Below, in pieces: positions 55,606-64,000 of a stretch of 64,000 nt of DNA. The position numbers and the translations under genes are program-made. The notes under the pieces are model-generated. The model was not told the origin of the DNA and searched no databases. It worked only from the letters and a program-made list of their open reading frames with translations. Location: positions 2,396,001 to 2,460,000 of the forward strand of contig CANJKZ010000008.1 in NCBI GenBank assembly GCA_947471745.1, given 5' to 3'. Origin of the DNA: Closterium sp. Naga37s-1. Its lineage: Eukaryota > Streptophyta > Zygnematophyceae > Desmidiales > Closteriaceae. Position 1 is the stretch's first letter, and every line of letters begins with the position of its first letter.

Positions 55606-56986
55606 TGTCAAAATGTTATTTGCTGTGTAGGCTGTAGTGGGGTACTCAACAAAGAGTACAACCCTTTTAGGGTTTCCTAAATGTACTCCACCTGCCTGCT
55701 AGTGCAAACCCTCTTCTTCCATTCCTTCTTCTTGCCTAGTTTCAACATGCTATCAGAGCAGGTCGACCCTCCTTGGTCGATCCTGTTGGGCCCACCAATC
55801 GCTTCCGCTGACTTCCTGCCAGTCGCGCGCTCCGGGCGCGCGACGTTTTCTGCCCGCCGCACGCCCCGGGCGCGCAACTGTTTTCTGCCCGCCGCGCGCT
55901 CTGGGCTCGCGACGATTTCCTGCCCGTCGCGCGCCCTGGGCGCGCGGTGGATTCCTGCACGTCACGCGCCCCGGGCGCGCGACAGAATGGCGCGCGACGG
56001 ATCCTGCCCGTCGCACGCCTCGGGCGCGCGTCGGTTTCCTGCCCGACGCGCGCCCCGAGCGTGCGGCGGTTTTAAGCCCGTGCACTACCCTGCAGCCTGC
56101 GATCCGCCCCTGCAGCCCGCGAGCCGCCTCTGCAGCCCGCGCGCCTGCCCTTTGCAGCCCGCGCACTGCCCCTGCAGCCCGCGGGCCGCCCCTGCAGCCT
56201 GTGCGCTGCCCCTGCAGCCCGTGAGCCGCCTCTGCAGCCCGCGCGCCTGCCCCTGCAGCCGCGGGGCAGCTCCTACCCCGCCCCCCCGCCCCCCCACTTC
56301 TCCTTCATCTCCCTGCTGCGCGTGCAGCCGTGGGGGGGAGGGTATGGGGGTGGCGGGCGTGAGTGATCAGCTGCGCTCCTCCTCCTCTCTCTCCCACTGC
56401 TGCAGCTGCCGCTGAAGGGGGGGAGGGTGTGGGGGAGACGGGGGAGTGGCGCTAGGGATGCCGAGGGGTGTGAAAGGGGGTTTGGGACAATGCGAGGAGG
56501 TTGACGGCGGGTGGCCGTCGTGAATTCCGCAGCTCCAGTCGCCCGTGAGACCGTTGCGCCAGGGGCCTGTCTGCCAGTTGCTCTAGTCGCCCGTGGGTTA
56601 GTTGCTCTTGCCGGCGAGCAGAGCCAGTTACTCCAGTTGCCTGTGTGCCAGTTGCACCAGTTGTTCGTGCGCCAGTTGCTTCAGTTTGCGCCGTGTGCCA
56701 GCAGCTTCAGCGGCCGCCCACCTCCTCCTCTCCTCTCCTGGTCCCTCCTCCTCACTTGCCCTCTGTTTCTACCACTAGGCTTTGCTTGTGAACTGGTCCT
56801 GCGACTGCTTGTTGTGTTGGCTATCCCCCACTTCGCCTATGGGGGTGTGTCAAAATGTTATTTGCTGTGTAGGCTGTAGTGGGGTACTCAACAGAGAGTA
56901 CAACCCTTTTAGGGTTTCTTATATGTACTCCACCTGCCTGCTAGTGCAAAGCCTCTTCTTCCATTCCTTCTTGCCTAGTTTCAACA
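55606..56986 (+). mobile_element. TRIM-like non-autonomous LTR element P (TSD CGTTC)
   Basis: LTRs at 55606-55747 (142 bp) and 56848-56986 (139 bp), TGTCAAAATG...TTTCAACA, flanked by perfect CGTTC duplications (55601-55605, 56987-56991). PBS TGCTATCAGAGC at 55748-55759, leader with GGTCGACC...GGTCGATCC and GGGCCCACC at about 55788-55796, and polypurine tract CCCCCACTTCGCCTATGGGGG at 56825-56845. The interior (about 1100 bp) has no gag or pol. LTRs share the GTAGTGGGGTACTC...GTACAACCC block with element O. It lies 50 bp from O in opposite orientation. Confidence 0.93.
55800..56760 (+). repeat. Tandem GC-rich repeats inside element P
   Basis: 55815-56070 repeats a GCGCGCGAC...TTTTCTGCCCGCCGC module; 56080-56270 repeats CCTGCAGCCCGCG at 18-24-bp spacing; 56520-56700 repeats CCAGTTGCTC-type phrases. 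Same style as element O and the leaders of I, K and N, but different sequence. Frames across it are compositional. Confidence 0.8.
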
Positions 56987-56991
56987 CGTTC

Positions 56992-57605
56992 AACCATGGG
57001 AGGTGCACTATGCGGGGAATTAAGTAGTTTCACCAGGTCCATGTACGTAATCATTGGAGTTATTAAAAAAAACACATTTAGAGGCTGAGCTGATGTGTTT
57101 CTAAATCATTGAAGAAAAATTTGGTTGATATATTCAGCAAATGTTGTGATTACAAATATGGACCGCAAGTTAAAATTCCTCAAGCTGACAAGATGTAGGT
57201 TTTGGCTCCCCGCTAACGCATCATGACAGTGGCGAAGAGGGTTTCCACGTTCACGGTCGAACGATCATCAGTGAAGGTACGGCCTCGCTCGCACAGTGCC
57301 GGGAGAATCACCCCAGTCCACACCCTCATCCCCCCTAGCGCTGACAGCCTGACAGCAATGCTCAAAGCACAACCACCGCCGACCTGTGGTGGCGGAGCAG
57401 CAACCTAGTTCCGACTGTGCGACTCACATCACAATCCAGTCGTGCTACATGCGGCTCCTCCCCCGCCGCATTCACCGCTTCCCCGTGCTCTCCCCTCTCG
57501 CCGCTCGCCTCTCCGCTAGCCTCGACACCATCATCTCGTCATTACGATTTTTTCCGCGGCTCCGTTTTCCCCTTACCTCTCGCGCAGCGCGCGCGGTGGG
57601 GCGGC
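56992..57605. promoter_or_regulatory. Intergenic region upstream of the zinc-ribbon gene
   Basis: 56992-57190 is AT-rich single-copy DNA. GC content rises from about 57220. A promoter and 5' UTR for the gene at 57606 are expected here, but I see no clear TATA box; the sequence just before the start codon (GGGGCGGCATGGC) is a favourable initiation context. Assignment is by position only. Confidence 0.4.
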
Positions 57606-60600
57606 ATGGCGCGCATGGTGCAGTGCCCGCGCTGCCGCGCCGTGCTGCAGGAGCCGCCGCCCGGCAACCCGTTCTACAAGTGCGGCAGCTGCATGACCGT
57701 CCTGCAGGGTAACGCGCCCCCACCGCGCTCCCCACCGCAGCGCGCTCTCCCGGGCTGCTGTTAAGCTCGAATGATTCATTCTCTCGATAGGCCCTCGTTC
57801 TTTCTCTCTCGTGCCCTATGCGTCCTTACCCTCCCCACCTTCGTCCCGCCCCCTCACCCGTTTCCCCTCACCCGTTTCCCCTCACCCGTTTCCCCTCACC
57901 CGTTTCGCCTCCCCCGTTGCTCCGCACCCATTGCCCCCATCTCGTGCGCGCAGCGCGCCATGCGGTGTACGGGGGAGTGCCGCGCCACCCCGTCGGCATT
58001 GACGTCGGAGGGCGATCGTCCGCCTCCTTCTCCCCCCTCCCGCCCCCCCACTCGCGCGGGCCCCCCGTTCCGCGCAACCACAGCGCAGACCGCCCTCCGC
58101 CGTCTCTCTTCGCGTCGCCACACGCCACCCCTCCGCGACCCCCGCAGATCTCCAAGTCGCTCTCGCAGGGCGCCTCCTCCTCCGCGCTCCAGCATACTCC
58201 CGCCTCCTCCTCTCCCCGCGCGCCCGCGGCCTCCTCTTCCCCGCGCACCTCCCTTTCCGCCGACCCCTCATCCCTGTCCTTCCGCCCGCGCGCCCTCTCC
58301 GCCTCCTTTGCTGGGCGCGGCGGGGCGGGCGCGCGGGCAACGCTGTTTGGGCACGAGATGGCGGAGTGGGGGGACGAGGGCGCGGAGGAGGAAGAGCCTG
58401 GGGAGGCAGGCGCAGGGGCATGGGCGGGGGAGGGAAAGGGCGGAGGGGCGGAGCCAGGGGAGGGCGGATTCGGTGGTCAGGCGGACACGCCTTACCGCAG
58501 GGGCGGGGGGGAGGAGCTCAGTGGCGGAGGGGCGCAGGCATGGGCGCAGGCTGGCGGGCGGGAGGAGGAGGGCAGTGGGGAGTGGGGGCAGGGCGAGGGG
58601 GGCGAGGGGGGTGCGCCAGTGACAACAGGCAGCAGCCCCCCTAACCCCTCCGCCGCCTTTGGCCGCCAGTCCACCCTCCCCCCCCGCCTGCCCCGCCACG
58701 CCAGCCCCCTCCAGACGCCCTCCCCGCGCTCCTCCGCCCGAGCAGGCGCGGCGAGGCGGAGGGCGCTGGGTTCTGGCATGTGGGCGGGGGCAGGGGGGAG
58801 CGGGAGGTGGGCGCAGGGGGAGGGGAGCGGCGAGAGGGAAAGGGAGGAAAGGGGGGAGGAGGGGGAGGAGGCGGAAGAAGGGGGGGCGGTGGTGTGGCCG
58901 AAGGGGTGGGCGGAGATAGATGCAGCATGGTCGGAGGGGGATATGGGGGGAAGCATGGGGGGGAGCATGGGCGGAAGCATGGGGGGGGACATGGACGGGG
59001 GAGTGGCATGCACCCAGAGCATGGATGGCGGGTATGGCAACAGCAGGGGCGGGCGGCAGGGCAGCAGGGGGAGCATGGATGGGGAGGGGGGGAGGGGAGG
59101 CAGTGGGAGGAGACTGAGTATGAGTGCGAGCATGAATGCGAGCATGGGCATGGGGTTGGGGTTGGGTGGGTTCGGCAGCAGCAGCAGCGGCGGCGGCGGC
59201 GGGGGAGTGTCACCACCACCAGCATCAGCATCAGCATCAGCAGCAGCAGCATCAGGCGCATTGGCCCCGTCTATGTCGCTGCGCCGCCTCTTCTCCCGCC
59301 ACGCCTCGCCCGCCGCTCAGCGCGAGGGGGAGGGCAGCGCAGCACAGCTGGCCAGTGCGGGGTCGGCCGTGGGGGCGGGGCAAGGGGGCGCGGGGGAGGG
59401 CGAGGGAGAGAGCAGTGAGGGCGAGGAGGGCGGCATGGCGGAGGCGTTCACTCGCCAGTACACCGCCCCGCCCCGCTGCTCCGCTGCCTCTCAAGGCGAC
59501 GGTCGCGGTGGGGAGGTTGAACCCCAGGGGCTGAGAGGGGCGGGGGGGAATGACTGGGACCAGCCTGCTGACCTGGACCGCCAGGGCAGCTTGCCTGCCA
59601 CGTCAGCAGGCGAGGGCGACGAGAAGGCCAAGGAGGGGAGGGAGGGGAGGGAGGGCGCTCGGGGTAGGGAGCGGCGCAACATGAACATGAACATCAACAT
59701 CGGGTCAAAACTCAAGTCGCTGTGGGAGGCGAAGCCGGGTGCCTCCCCGCGCAGCAGCATGAGCAACAACAGCAACGGGCCTCCCATGCAGCGCAGCAGC
59801 ACTGACTCGCGGCGCTCCCCCACGGGTGGGATGGGGCGAGGGGGCATGCAGGCGGGCGAGGAGGGGGGCGTGGCGGACAGTGAGGCAGCGGGGCCGTTCC
59901 GATCGCACACGAGTGGACGCATGGGCAGTGGCACGGGCGGGAGTCCTGAGGGAGCCACATGTGATGATGAGAGCGGCAGTGGCAGCGGCAGGGCCCCAAC
60001 GCGGCATGCGTCCATGGCTTTCCACTTCTCGCCCGCTGTGCTGGCCCCCTCCACGCGCTCGCCCCGCTCCTCCTCCTTCCACCGCTCGCTCTCCGTTCCC
60101 CGCCGCCTGGCTGCTGGGGCAGGCGGCGCAGGAGGGGAAAACGGGGCGGGGTGTAATGGTGCCGAGGGGGACGAGAGCGAAGGGGGTGTGTGTCCAGGAG
60201 AGGGTGAGCAAGTGGATACAGCAGCAGGTGAGCAAGTGGATACAGCAGCAGGTGCGCCACTCTCCCCCTCACCACTGTCCCCCTCGCCGATCTCCCGTTC
60301 GCCGCTCTCCCCTGCAGTGTCCTCCAGTCGCCACATAGCTCGCAGCTTTCAGAGTGCGAGGGAAGTGCGAGGCGGGGCGGGCATGGTGGGCACTCAAGCC
60401 ACGGGCAGCGCTCCGGGGTCACCCATGCGGGGGGCAGCAGCCCTGCAGGCTGCACGCATGGCATCAGTGGCACGCGATGCAGCGACGGTTGGGGATGCAG
60501 GGGCGGAAGAGGCGAGGGGCAGTGGCCGGGCGGAGGATGGAGCAGCAACGGGGCGTGAGGAATCGGAGAGAGGCGAGGGCATTCAAGCAGGAGCAGCTGA

Positions 60601-62890
60601 TGGCAGCCCACCAGGTGGTGAGAGTGTGCCGAATGGAGAGAGCAGGGAGGGTGGAGGGGCGGGGGCGGAGGCAGAGGGGGAGGAGGGGCCAGCGAAGGTG
60701 AAGGTGACGCGGCGGCAGTACATGGAGATGAAACGCGCTGCCCAGGCTGCCGTTGCTGCCCAGGCCGCTTCCCAGGCTGCTGCTGCTGCTGCAACAGCAG
60801 GTGGCAGCAGTGGAGCGCAACCCGCCCCTGCCATGCCCGCCACCCCGCGGTCGCGCTTCGCTGACGCCCTGCAGAGCCCGCGCCTGCTGCCTGAGTGGCA
60901 TGGTGGGCGGGGCATGGGCGCGGGTAGAGGGGCGGGCAGCGTGCTGGAGAGGCGCAAATCGGGCCTGAGAGGCAAGGCGGCGAGAGACGCCGCCACTGTT
61001 GCTGCTGAAAGGGCTTCTAGTGAAGGCGGTGCTGTGGGTAGTGGCGTGCAGGGTGGAGGGGAGGGCAGCCGAGGTGGAGAGGTGGAGGGTAGTGGTGCTG
61101 TGAGGCAGGCAGGGAGCATGGGAGATGCAGGGGCAGACGGCGAGGTGGGGGGAGTTGAGGAAAGTGAGGGGGAGGTGGTGAAGGAGGCAAGGGAGGGCGG
61201 TGGAGCAGTGAGTGGTGACTTGCCATGCCTGCCGCCGCCTGACGCCCCTCAAGTCGTGCAGGTATGGCCACACACATAGTTCCATATCTCGCTCTATAAT
61301 CGTATTATTTCCGTCACGACCCCCTAGCCCCCCCCACTCCCTCTGCTCCACCTGCAACCCTTATCTACTCATACTCTCCTAAGAGCAGAGCACCTCATCT
61401 TGCCCTTTCGCCTCCGCCTCTTCCGCCCACCCCGCTTCTACAGAGTACCTCTAGGGCACCTCATCTTTTGAATAGGCCTCCATCCGTCCCCTCCCCTCCG
61501 CCTCCCCCTCCGCCTCCCCCTCCGCCTCCCCCTCCGCCCCAATCAGTGTCCGCACTGCGCTCAAGCCCTCGCCGTGCCGCCCATGCCGCGGCGGCGCAAG
61601 CAGGGAGGCGTGCAGAAGCTGCGGTGCGGCGGCTGCCAGCAGATCTCCACCTTCGCCGCCCCGCCCCTCCCCTCGCACTCTCAACCCTACCAGCCGCCCT
61701 TCGCCCCCGCCCACCCCCCCTCCTCACCGTCAGCGTCCCTCAGCCCATCCCCCCGCCACCCCCTCGCCTCCCCCTACCGCTCCCTCTCCTCCCCCCTCGC
61801 GCGCCTCCCCCTCGCAATCCCGTCCAGCCCCCACGGCCACCCCGGTTCCCCCAATGCCACGCCCAGGGCGGCCCCCCAGTCCCCTCAGGGCGTGCCGAGG
61901 AGCACGAGCCAGGAGAGTGGGTCGAGGGGGGCGGGGGGGGGCTGGCATGGGCACGGGCAGGGCGTGGGAAGCAGGCGGGGGGATGTGACACGAGACCTGT
62001 CGCCCCTCAGCGTGCCCTCGCCCCGCCTCGCCCGCGCACGAGGCAACCCCGCCCCCTCGCCCCTCAAGGGGCACTCAGGGGCGCGGGGGGCAGGCAGGGC
62101 GCTCAATGGCGTGGTGGGGGCGGGGGGAGGAGGAGAGGGGCGGCTGCGGGGAGGTATGAGCAGTGGTGGGCAGGAGGGAGACAGAGAGGAGGGGGATGGG
62201 GCTGGGGATGTGGGGGGGCGTGTGAGTGGCAGGGGGGACGAGGGCGAGTGGGGTGGGGCAGGGTGTGGGGCGGAAGGGTGGGAGGGGCAGACGGGTGGAG
62301 AGGGGCAGGAGACAGAGGGGGAGGGGGAGGGGTGGGTGGGGGAAAGCAATGGGAGCGAGTGGAGTGGGGGGGCGAGCACGGAGTGGAGTGGGGGAGGGGG
62401 AAGTGTGCAGTGGAGTGGTGACAGCGGCAGCGAGTGGGCGGGGGAGCGGGGCGGGGCGAGGGAGGGCGAGACGTATGAGCGGAGAGTGGTGGTGAACGGG
62501 GCTGCCATCAGCGATGCAGACGTGCAGCAGGCAGAGCTGCTGGCGGGACCCATCGATCCCGGCCACTACTGGTGCCCCCCTCCTCCCCCCTCCTCCCCCC
62601 TCCCCCTCTCTCCCACACCTCCTTCTCCTCCGCCTTCCCAACCCTCCTCAAACCTCGCTCTCTCTCACTCCCTTTACCTTGTTCCATCGCCCCACCCCCT
62701 CCTCCCTCTTCCCATGTCCTCTCCCTCTCGCTCTCCCTTGTTCTCTTGTCACACACAAGTCCGTGTACCGTGCTTGCTCGCTCAGCTTGCCCCACTTGTC
62801 CTGCTCTACTCCCCTGCACCCCTCCGCAGGTACGACATGCGAGCTGGCTTCTGGGGAGTCATGGGTGGACCCAGCCTCGGCATTCTGCCT
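57606..62890 (+). CDS. DUF3133 / EDR4-like zinc-ribbon protein, 3' end incomplete
   Basis: Host gene with four exons that join in frame: 57606-57708, 57954-61261, 61547-62571, 62830-62890 (1499 codons so far). Introns 245, 285 and 258 bp, all GT-AG. Exon 1 encodes a zinc ribbon (VQCPRCRAVLQEP...FYKCGSCMTVLQ, CxxC...CxxC). Exon 2 is a 1100-residue Ser/Gly/Arg-rich disordered stretch. The exon 2-3 join creates VVQCPHCAQALAVPP...KLRCGGCQQISTF, the second zinc ribbon, as in DUF3133 (zinc_ribbon_12) proteins. Late exon 3 and exon 4 give VVVNGAAISDADVQQAELLA and GHYWYDMRAGFWGVMGGPSL, a conserved block that I recall from land-plant members of this family. After GILP the frame enters minisatellite; the expected remaining C-terminus is not in the window. 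Function in plants is linked to defence regulation for EDR4; here unknown. Confidence 0.82.
57709..57953 (+). other. Intron 1 of the zinc-ribbon gene
   Basis: GTAACG...GCGCAG. Phase 1: the split codon G|CG and the following frame match the long open frame of exon 2. The intron contains a tandem TCACCCGTTTCCCC 13-14-bp repeat (57854-57910). Confidence 0.75.
61262..61546 (+). other. Intron 2 of the zinc-ribbon gene
   Basis: Donor CAG|GTATGG, acceptor CCCCAATCAG|TGTCCG after a CCTCCG-repeat pyrimidine tract (61496-61538). Phase 0. Splicing joins VVQ to CPHC and thereby completes the second zinc ribbon, strong support for these borders. Confidence 0.85.
62572..62829 (+). other. Intron 3 of the zinc-ribbon gene
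   Basis: Donor CTACTG|GTGCCC (weak consensus), acceptor CTCCGCAG|GTACGAC, phase 2. The join restores Trp in GHYWYDMRAGFWG. The intron is pyrimidine-rich throughout. Confidence 0.75.
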
Positions 62891-63190
62891 GTGATTTCCG
62901 CCTTGCACCTCCCTGCACCTCCCTGCACCTCCCTGCACCTTCCTGCACCTCCTGTCACCTCCCTGCACCTCCCTGCACCTCCTCACACCTCTGCACCTCC
63001 CTGCACCTCCTCACACCTCTGCACCTCCCTGCACCTCTTCACACCTCTGCACCTCCCTACATTACTCAAGTTAGTTCTATTCTGTCACACCTTCTCATAC
63101 TCGTCCTTCCTATTCCCACCGCACATGCCACCTCCACTTCCAACCCTTTAATGTTAGATTATAGCATCAGTTGGGTTGTAAATGTGCAAG
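62891..63190 (+). repeat. CTCCCTGCAC minisatellite and flank
   Basis: 62906-63060 consists of 10-bp units (CTCCCTGCAC) with CACACCT interruptions. It follows exon 4 immediately, starting from a possible weak donor GTGATT at 62891. Either it is inside an intron or the gene is broken here. 63061-63190 has no recognisable feature. Confidence 0.8.
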
Positions 63191-63476
63191 TGTAACACCC
63201 AAACATGGGTGTACACTTTGGGCCAAGGCGCCCCAACCAGTTTTGGTTGGGCACGTCCCAACCCCACTCTGCCACAAATGGCGGGGGGGACCAGGCTCCC
63301 CAATAATCGACAGACACCTCCAAAACATTATTGGTGGCCACTCCCATTGGCTCACCAATAATGTTGCGGGTACTCAACCTAGGTCCCCCACTTCTCATCG
63401 CTTATATGTACCCACGATCTTTCTAATCAAATCAACTCTTGAGTTCACCTCTCATCCCAACTATGGGATTCTCACA
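63191..63476 (+). repeat. 5' LTR of a plus-strand LTR element (286 bp)
   Basis: TGTAACACCC...GATTCTCACA, immediately followed by a perfect tRNA-iMet PBS. It is longer than the other LTRs and unrelated to them in sequence, so a different family. The element extends past the window end, so the second LTR is not seen. Confidence 0.8.
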
Positions 63477-63488
63477 TGGTATCAGAGC
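63477..63488 (+). promoter_or_regulatory. Primer-binding site, perfect tRNA-iMet type
   Basis: TGGTATCAGAGC, identical to the standard plant initiator-methionine tRNA complement, directly after the LTR end. It is the only perfect copy in the window. Confidence 0.88.
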
Positions 63489-63571
63489 TGTTTTGGCTAA
63501 CGCCACCTTCCCCCTCCCTAGGAACCTCCAGCCACCGTGCTGTCCTAGAAGATCCTCGGCCCCGTGCCACC

Positions 63572-64000
63572 TTCATGGTCTTTGCACCACAAGCCTTCTC
63601 CCCTTCCTCAGGCTTTCCTTCGCGGCGTTTGCGGCACTTATCCGCGCCGACCAGCAGGACGTCCGCGCTGACCTGCGGGACGAACGCGCTGACCTGCGGG
63701 AAGAACGCGCTGACCTGCGGGACGAACGCGCTGACCTGCGGGACGAACGCGCTGACCTGCGGGACGAATGCGCGGACCTGCGGGAGGAACGCGCTGACCT
63801 GCGGGACGAATGCGTCGACTGTCAATCTCGCTCCCGAGGGCATTTCGCCCGTCAGTTTCGCTCCCGAGGGCATTTCGCCCATCAATCTCGCTCCCGAGGG
63901 CATTTCGCCCGTCAGTTTCGCTCCCGAGGGCATTTCGCCCGTCAGTCTCGCTCCCGAGGGCATTTCGCCCATCAATCTCGCTCCCGAGGGCATTTCGCCC
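63572..64000 (+). CDS. Repetitive open frame in element leader, runs off the window
   Basis: From ATG at 63572 (MVFAPQAFSPSSGFPSRRLR) a frame is open to the window end. It reads LTCGTNA heptads from 21-bp repeats (about 63665-63810), then NLAPEGISPV decapeptides from 30-bp repeats. Another plus frame over the first array reads ERADLRD, a heptad typical of coiled coils. I cannot tell which frame, if any, is translated; it occupies the position of gag. A minus-strand frame (63993-63472) also spans it. Confidence 0.4.
63660..64000 (+). repeat. 21-bp and 30-bp tandem repeats near window end
   Basis: Seven or so 21-bp units (GACCTGCGGGACGAACGCGCT) are followed from about 63815 by 30-bp units with core CTCCCGAGGGCATTTCGCCC, alternating GTCAGTTTCG and ATCAATCTCG openings, continuing past the window edge. 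Confidence 0.95.

Noticed and set aside
58268..60794. Antisense frames across the zinc-ribbon gene
   Set aside because: Pro/Ser/Leu-rich shadows of a GC-rich exon. The sense frame has consistent splice phases and two zinc ribbons.

Overview
This is repeat-dominated nuclear DNA from a eukaryote, most likely a green-lineage (streptophyte) organism. Three things point that way: many short-LTR Ty1/copia elements, several with primer-binding sites (PBS) resembling plant initiator-Met tRNA (TGGTATCAGAGC); a Ty3/gypsy chromovirus; and, at the right end, an intron-containing host gene whose zinc-ribbon and C-terminal motifs match the land-plant DUF3133 (EDR4-like) family. GC content is high in genes and element interiors and low in the satellite. 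A streptophyte alga is my inference; the species cannot be named from sequence alone. I see no bacterial operons, rRNA, tRNA or CRISPR-Cas.

Layout. 1-5.2 kb: two decayed plus-strand copia remnants. 5.0-6.1 kb: an orphan LTR end, PBS and GC-rich leader. 6.15-13.4 kb: a rearranged copia element flanked by 482-bp inverted arms, with its reverse transcriptase (RT) split by about 1.67 kb of microsatellite and 21-bp minisatellite. 13.4-18.9 kb: a copia RNase H remnant, two tail-to-tail pogo/Tigger-like transposase pseudogenes (the minus one with introns), and a 32-bp-period palindromic repeat. 19.2-25.3 kb: the first block of a 37-bp satellite and a chromovirus with LTRs, gag, pol and a chromodomain behind an amber codon. 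25.3-28.0 kb: a truncated copia with an intact RT-RNase H, abutting the broken chromovirus LTR. 28.0-34.1 kb: the main satellite, organised as two copies of a 3070-bp higher-order unit. 34.1-41.1 and 42.2-49.9 kb: two near full-length minus-strand copia elements inserted in the satellite, each with 5-bp target-site duplications (TSDs). 49.9-53.7 kb: more satellite, a GTCGAC-rich tract, and a third copia 5' end (LTR, leader, gag). 53.9-55.5 and 55.6-57.0 kb: two short non-autonomous LTR elements (TRIM-like) with perfect 5-bp TSDs. 57.6-62.9 kb: the host gene, four exons reconstructed, 3' end not found. 63.2 kb to the end: the 5' LTR, perfect PBS and repetitive leader of another LTR element leaving the window.

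How the parts relate. The copia elements and the two TRIM-like elements share three signals: a tRNA-iMet-like PBS, a short leader hairpin followed by GGGCCCACC, and a polypurine tract (PPT) embedded in a CCCCCA...TGGGGG inverted repeat. This suggests one replication machinery mobilises all of them. All autonomous-type elements here carry stops or frameshifts, so none looks competent as written.

The most interesting structures are the shared leader module, the TRIM-like pair, the hairpin-bearing 37-bp satellite with its higher-order repeat, the repeat-split RT, the recombinant copia with a 459-bp in-element duplication, and the 32-bp palindromic array upstream of the pogo-like gene.
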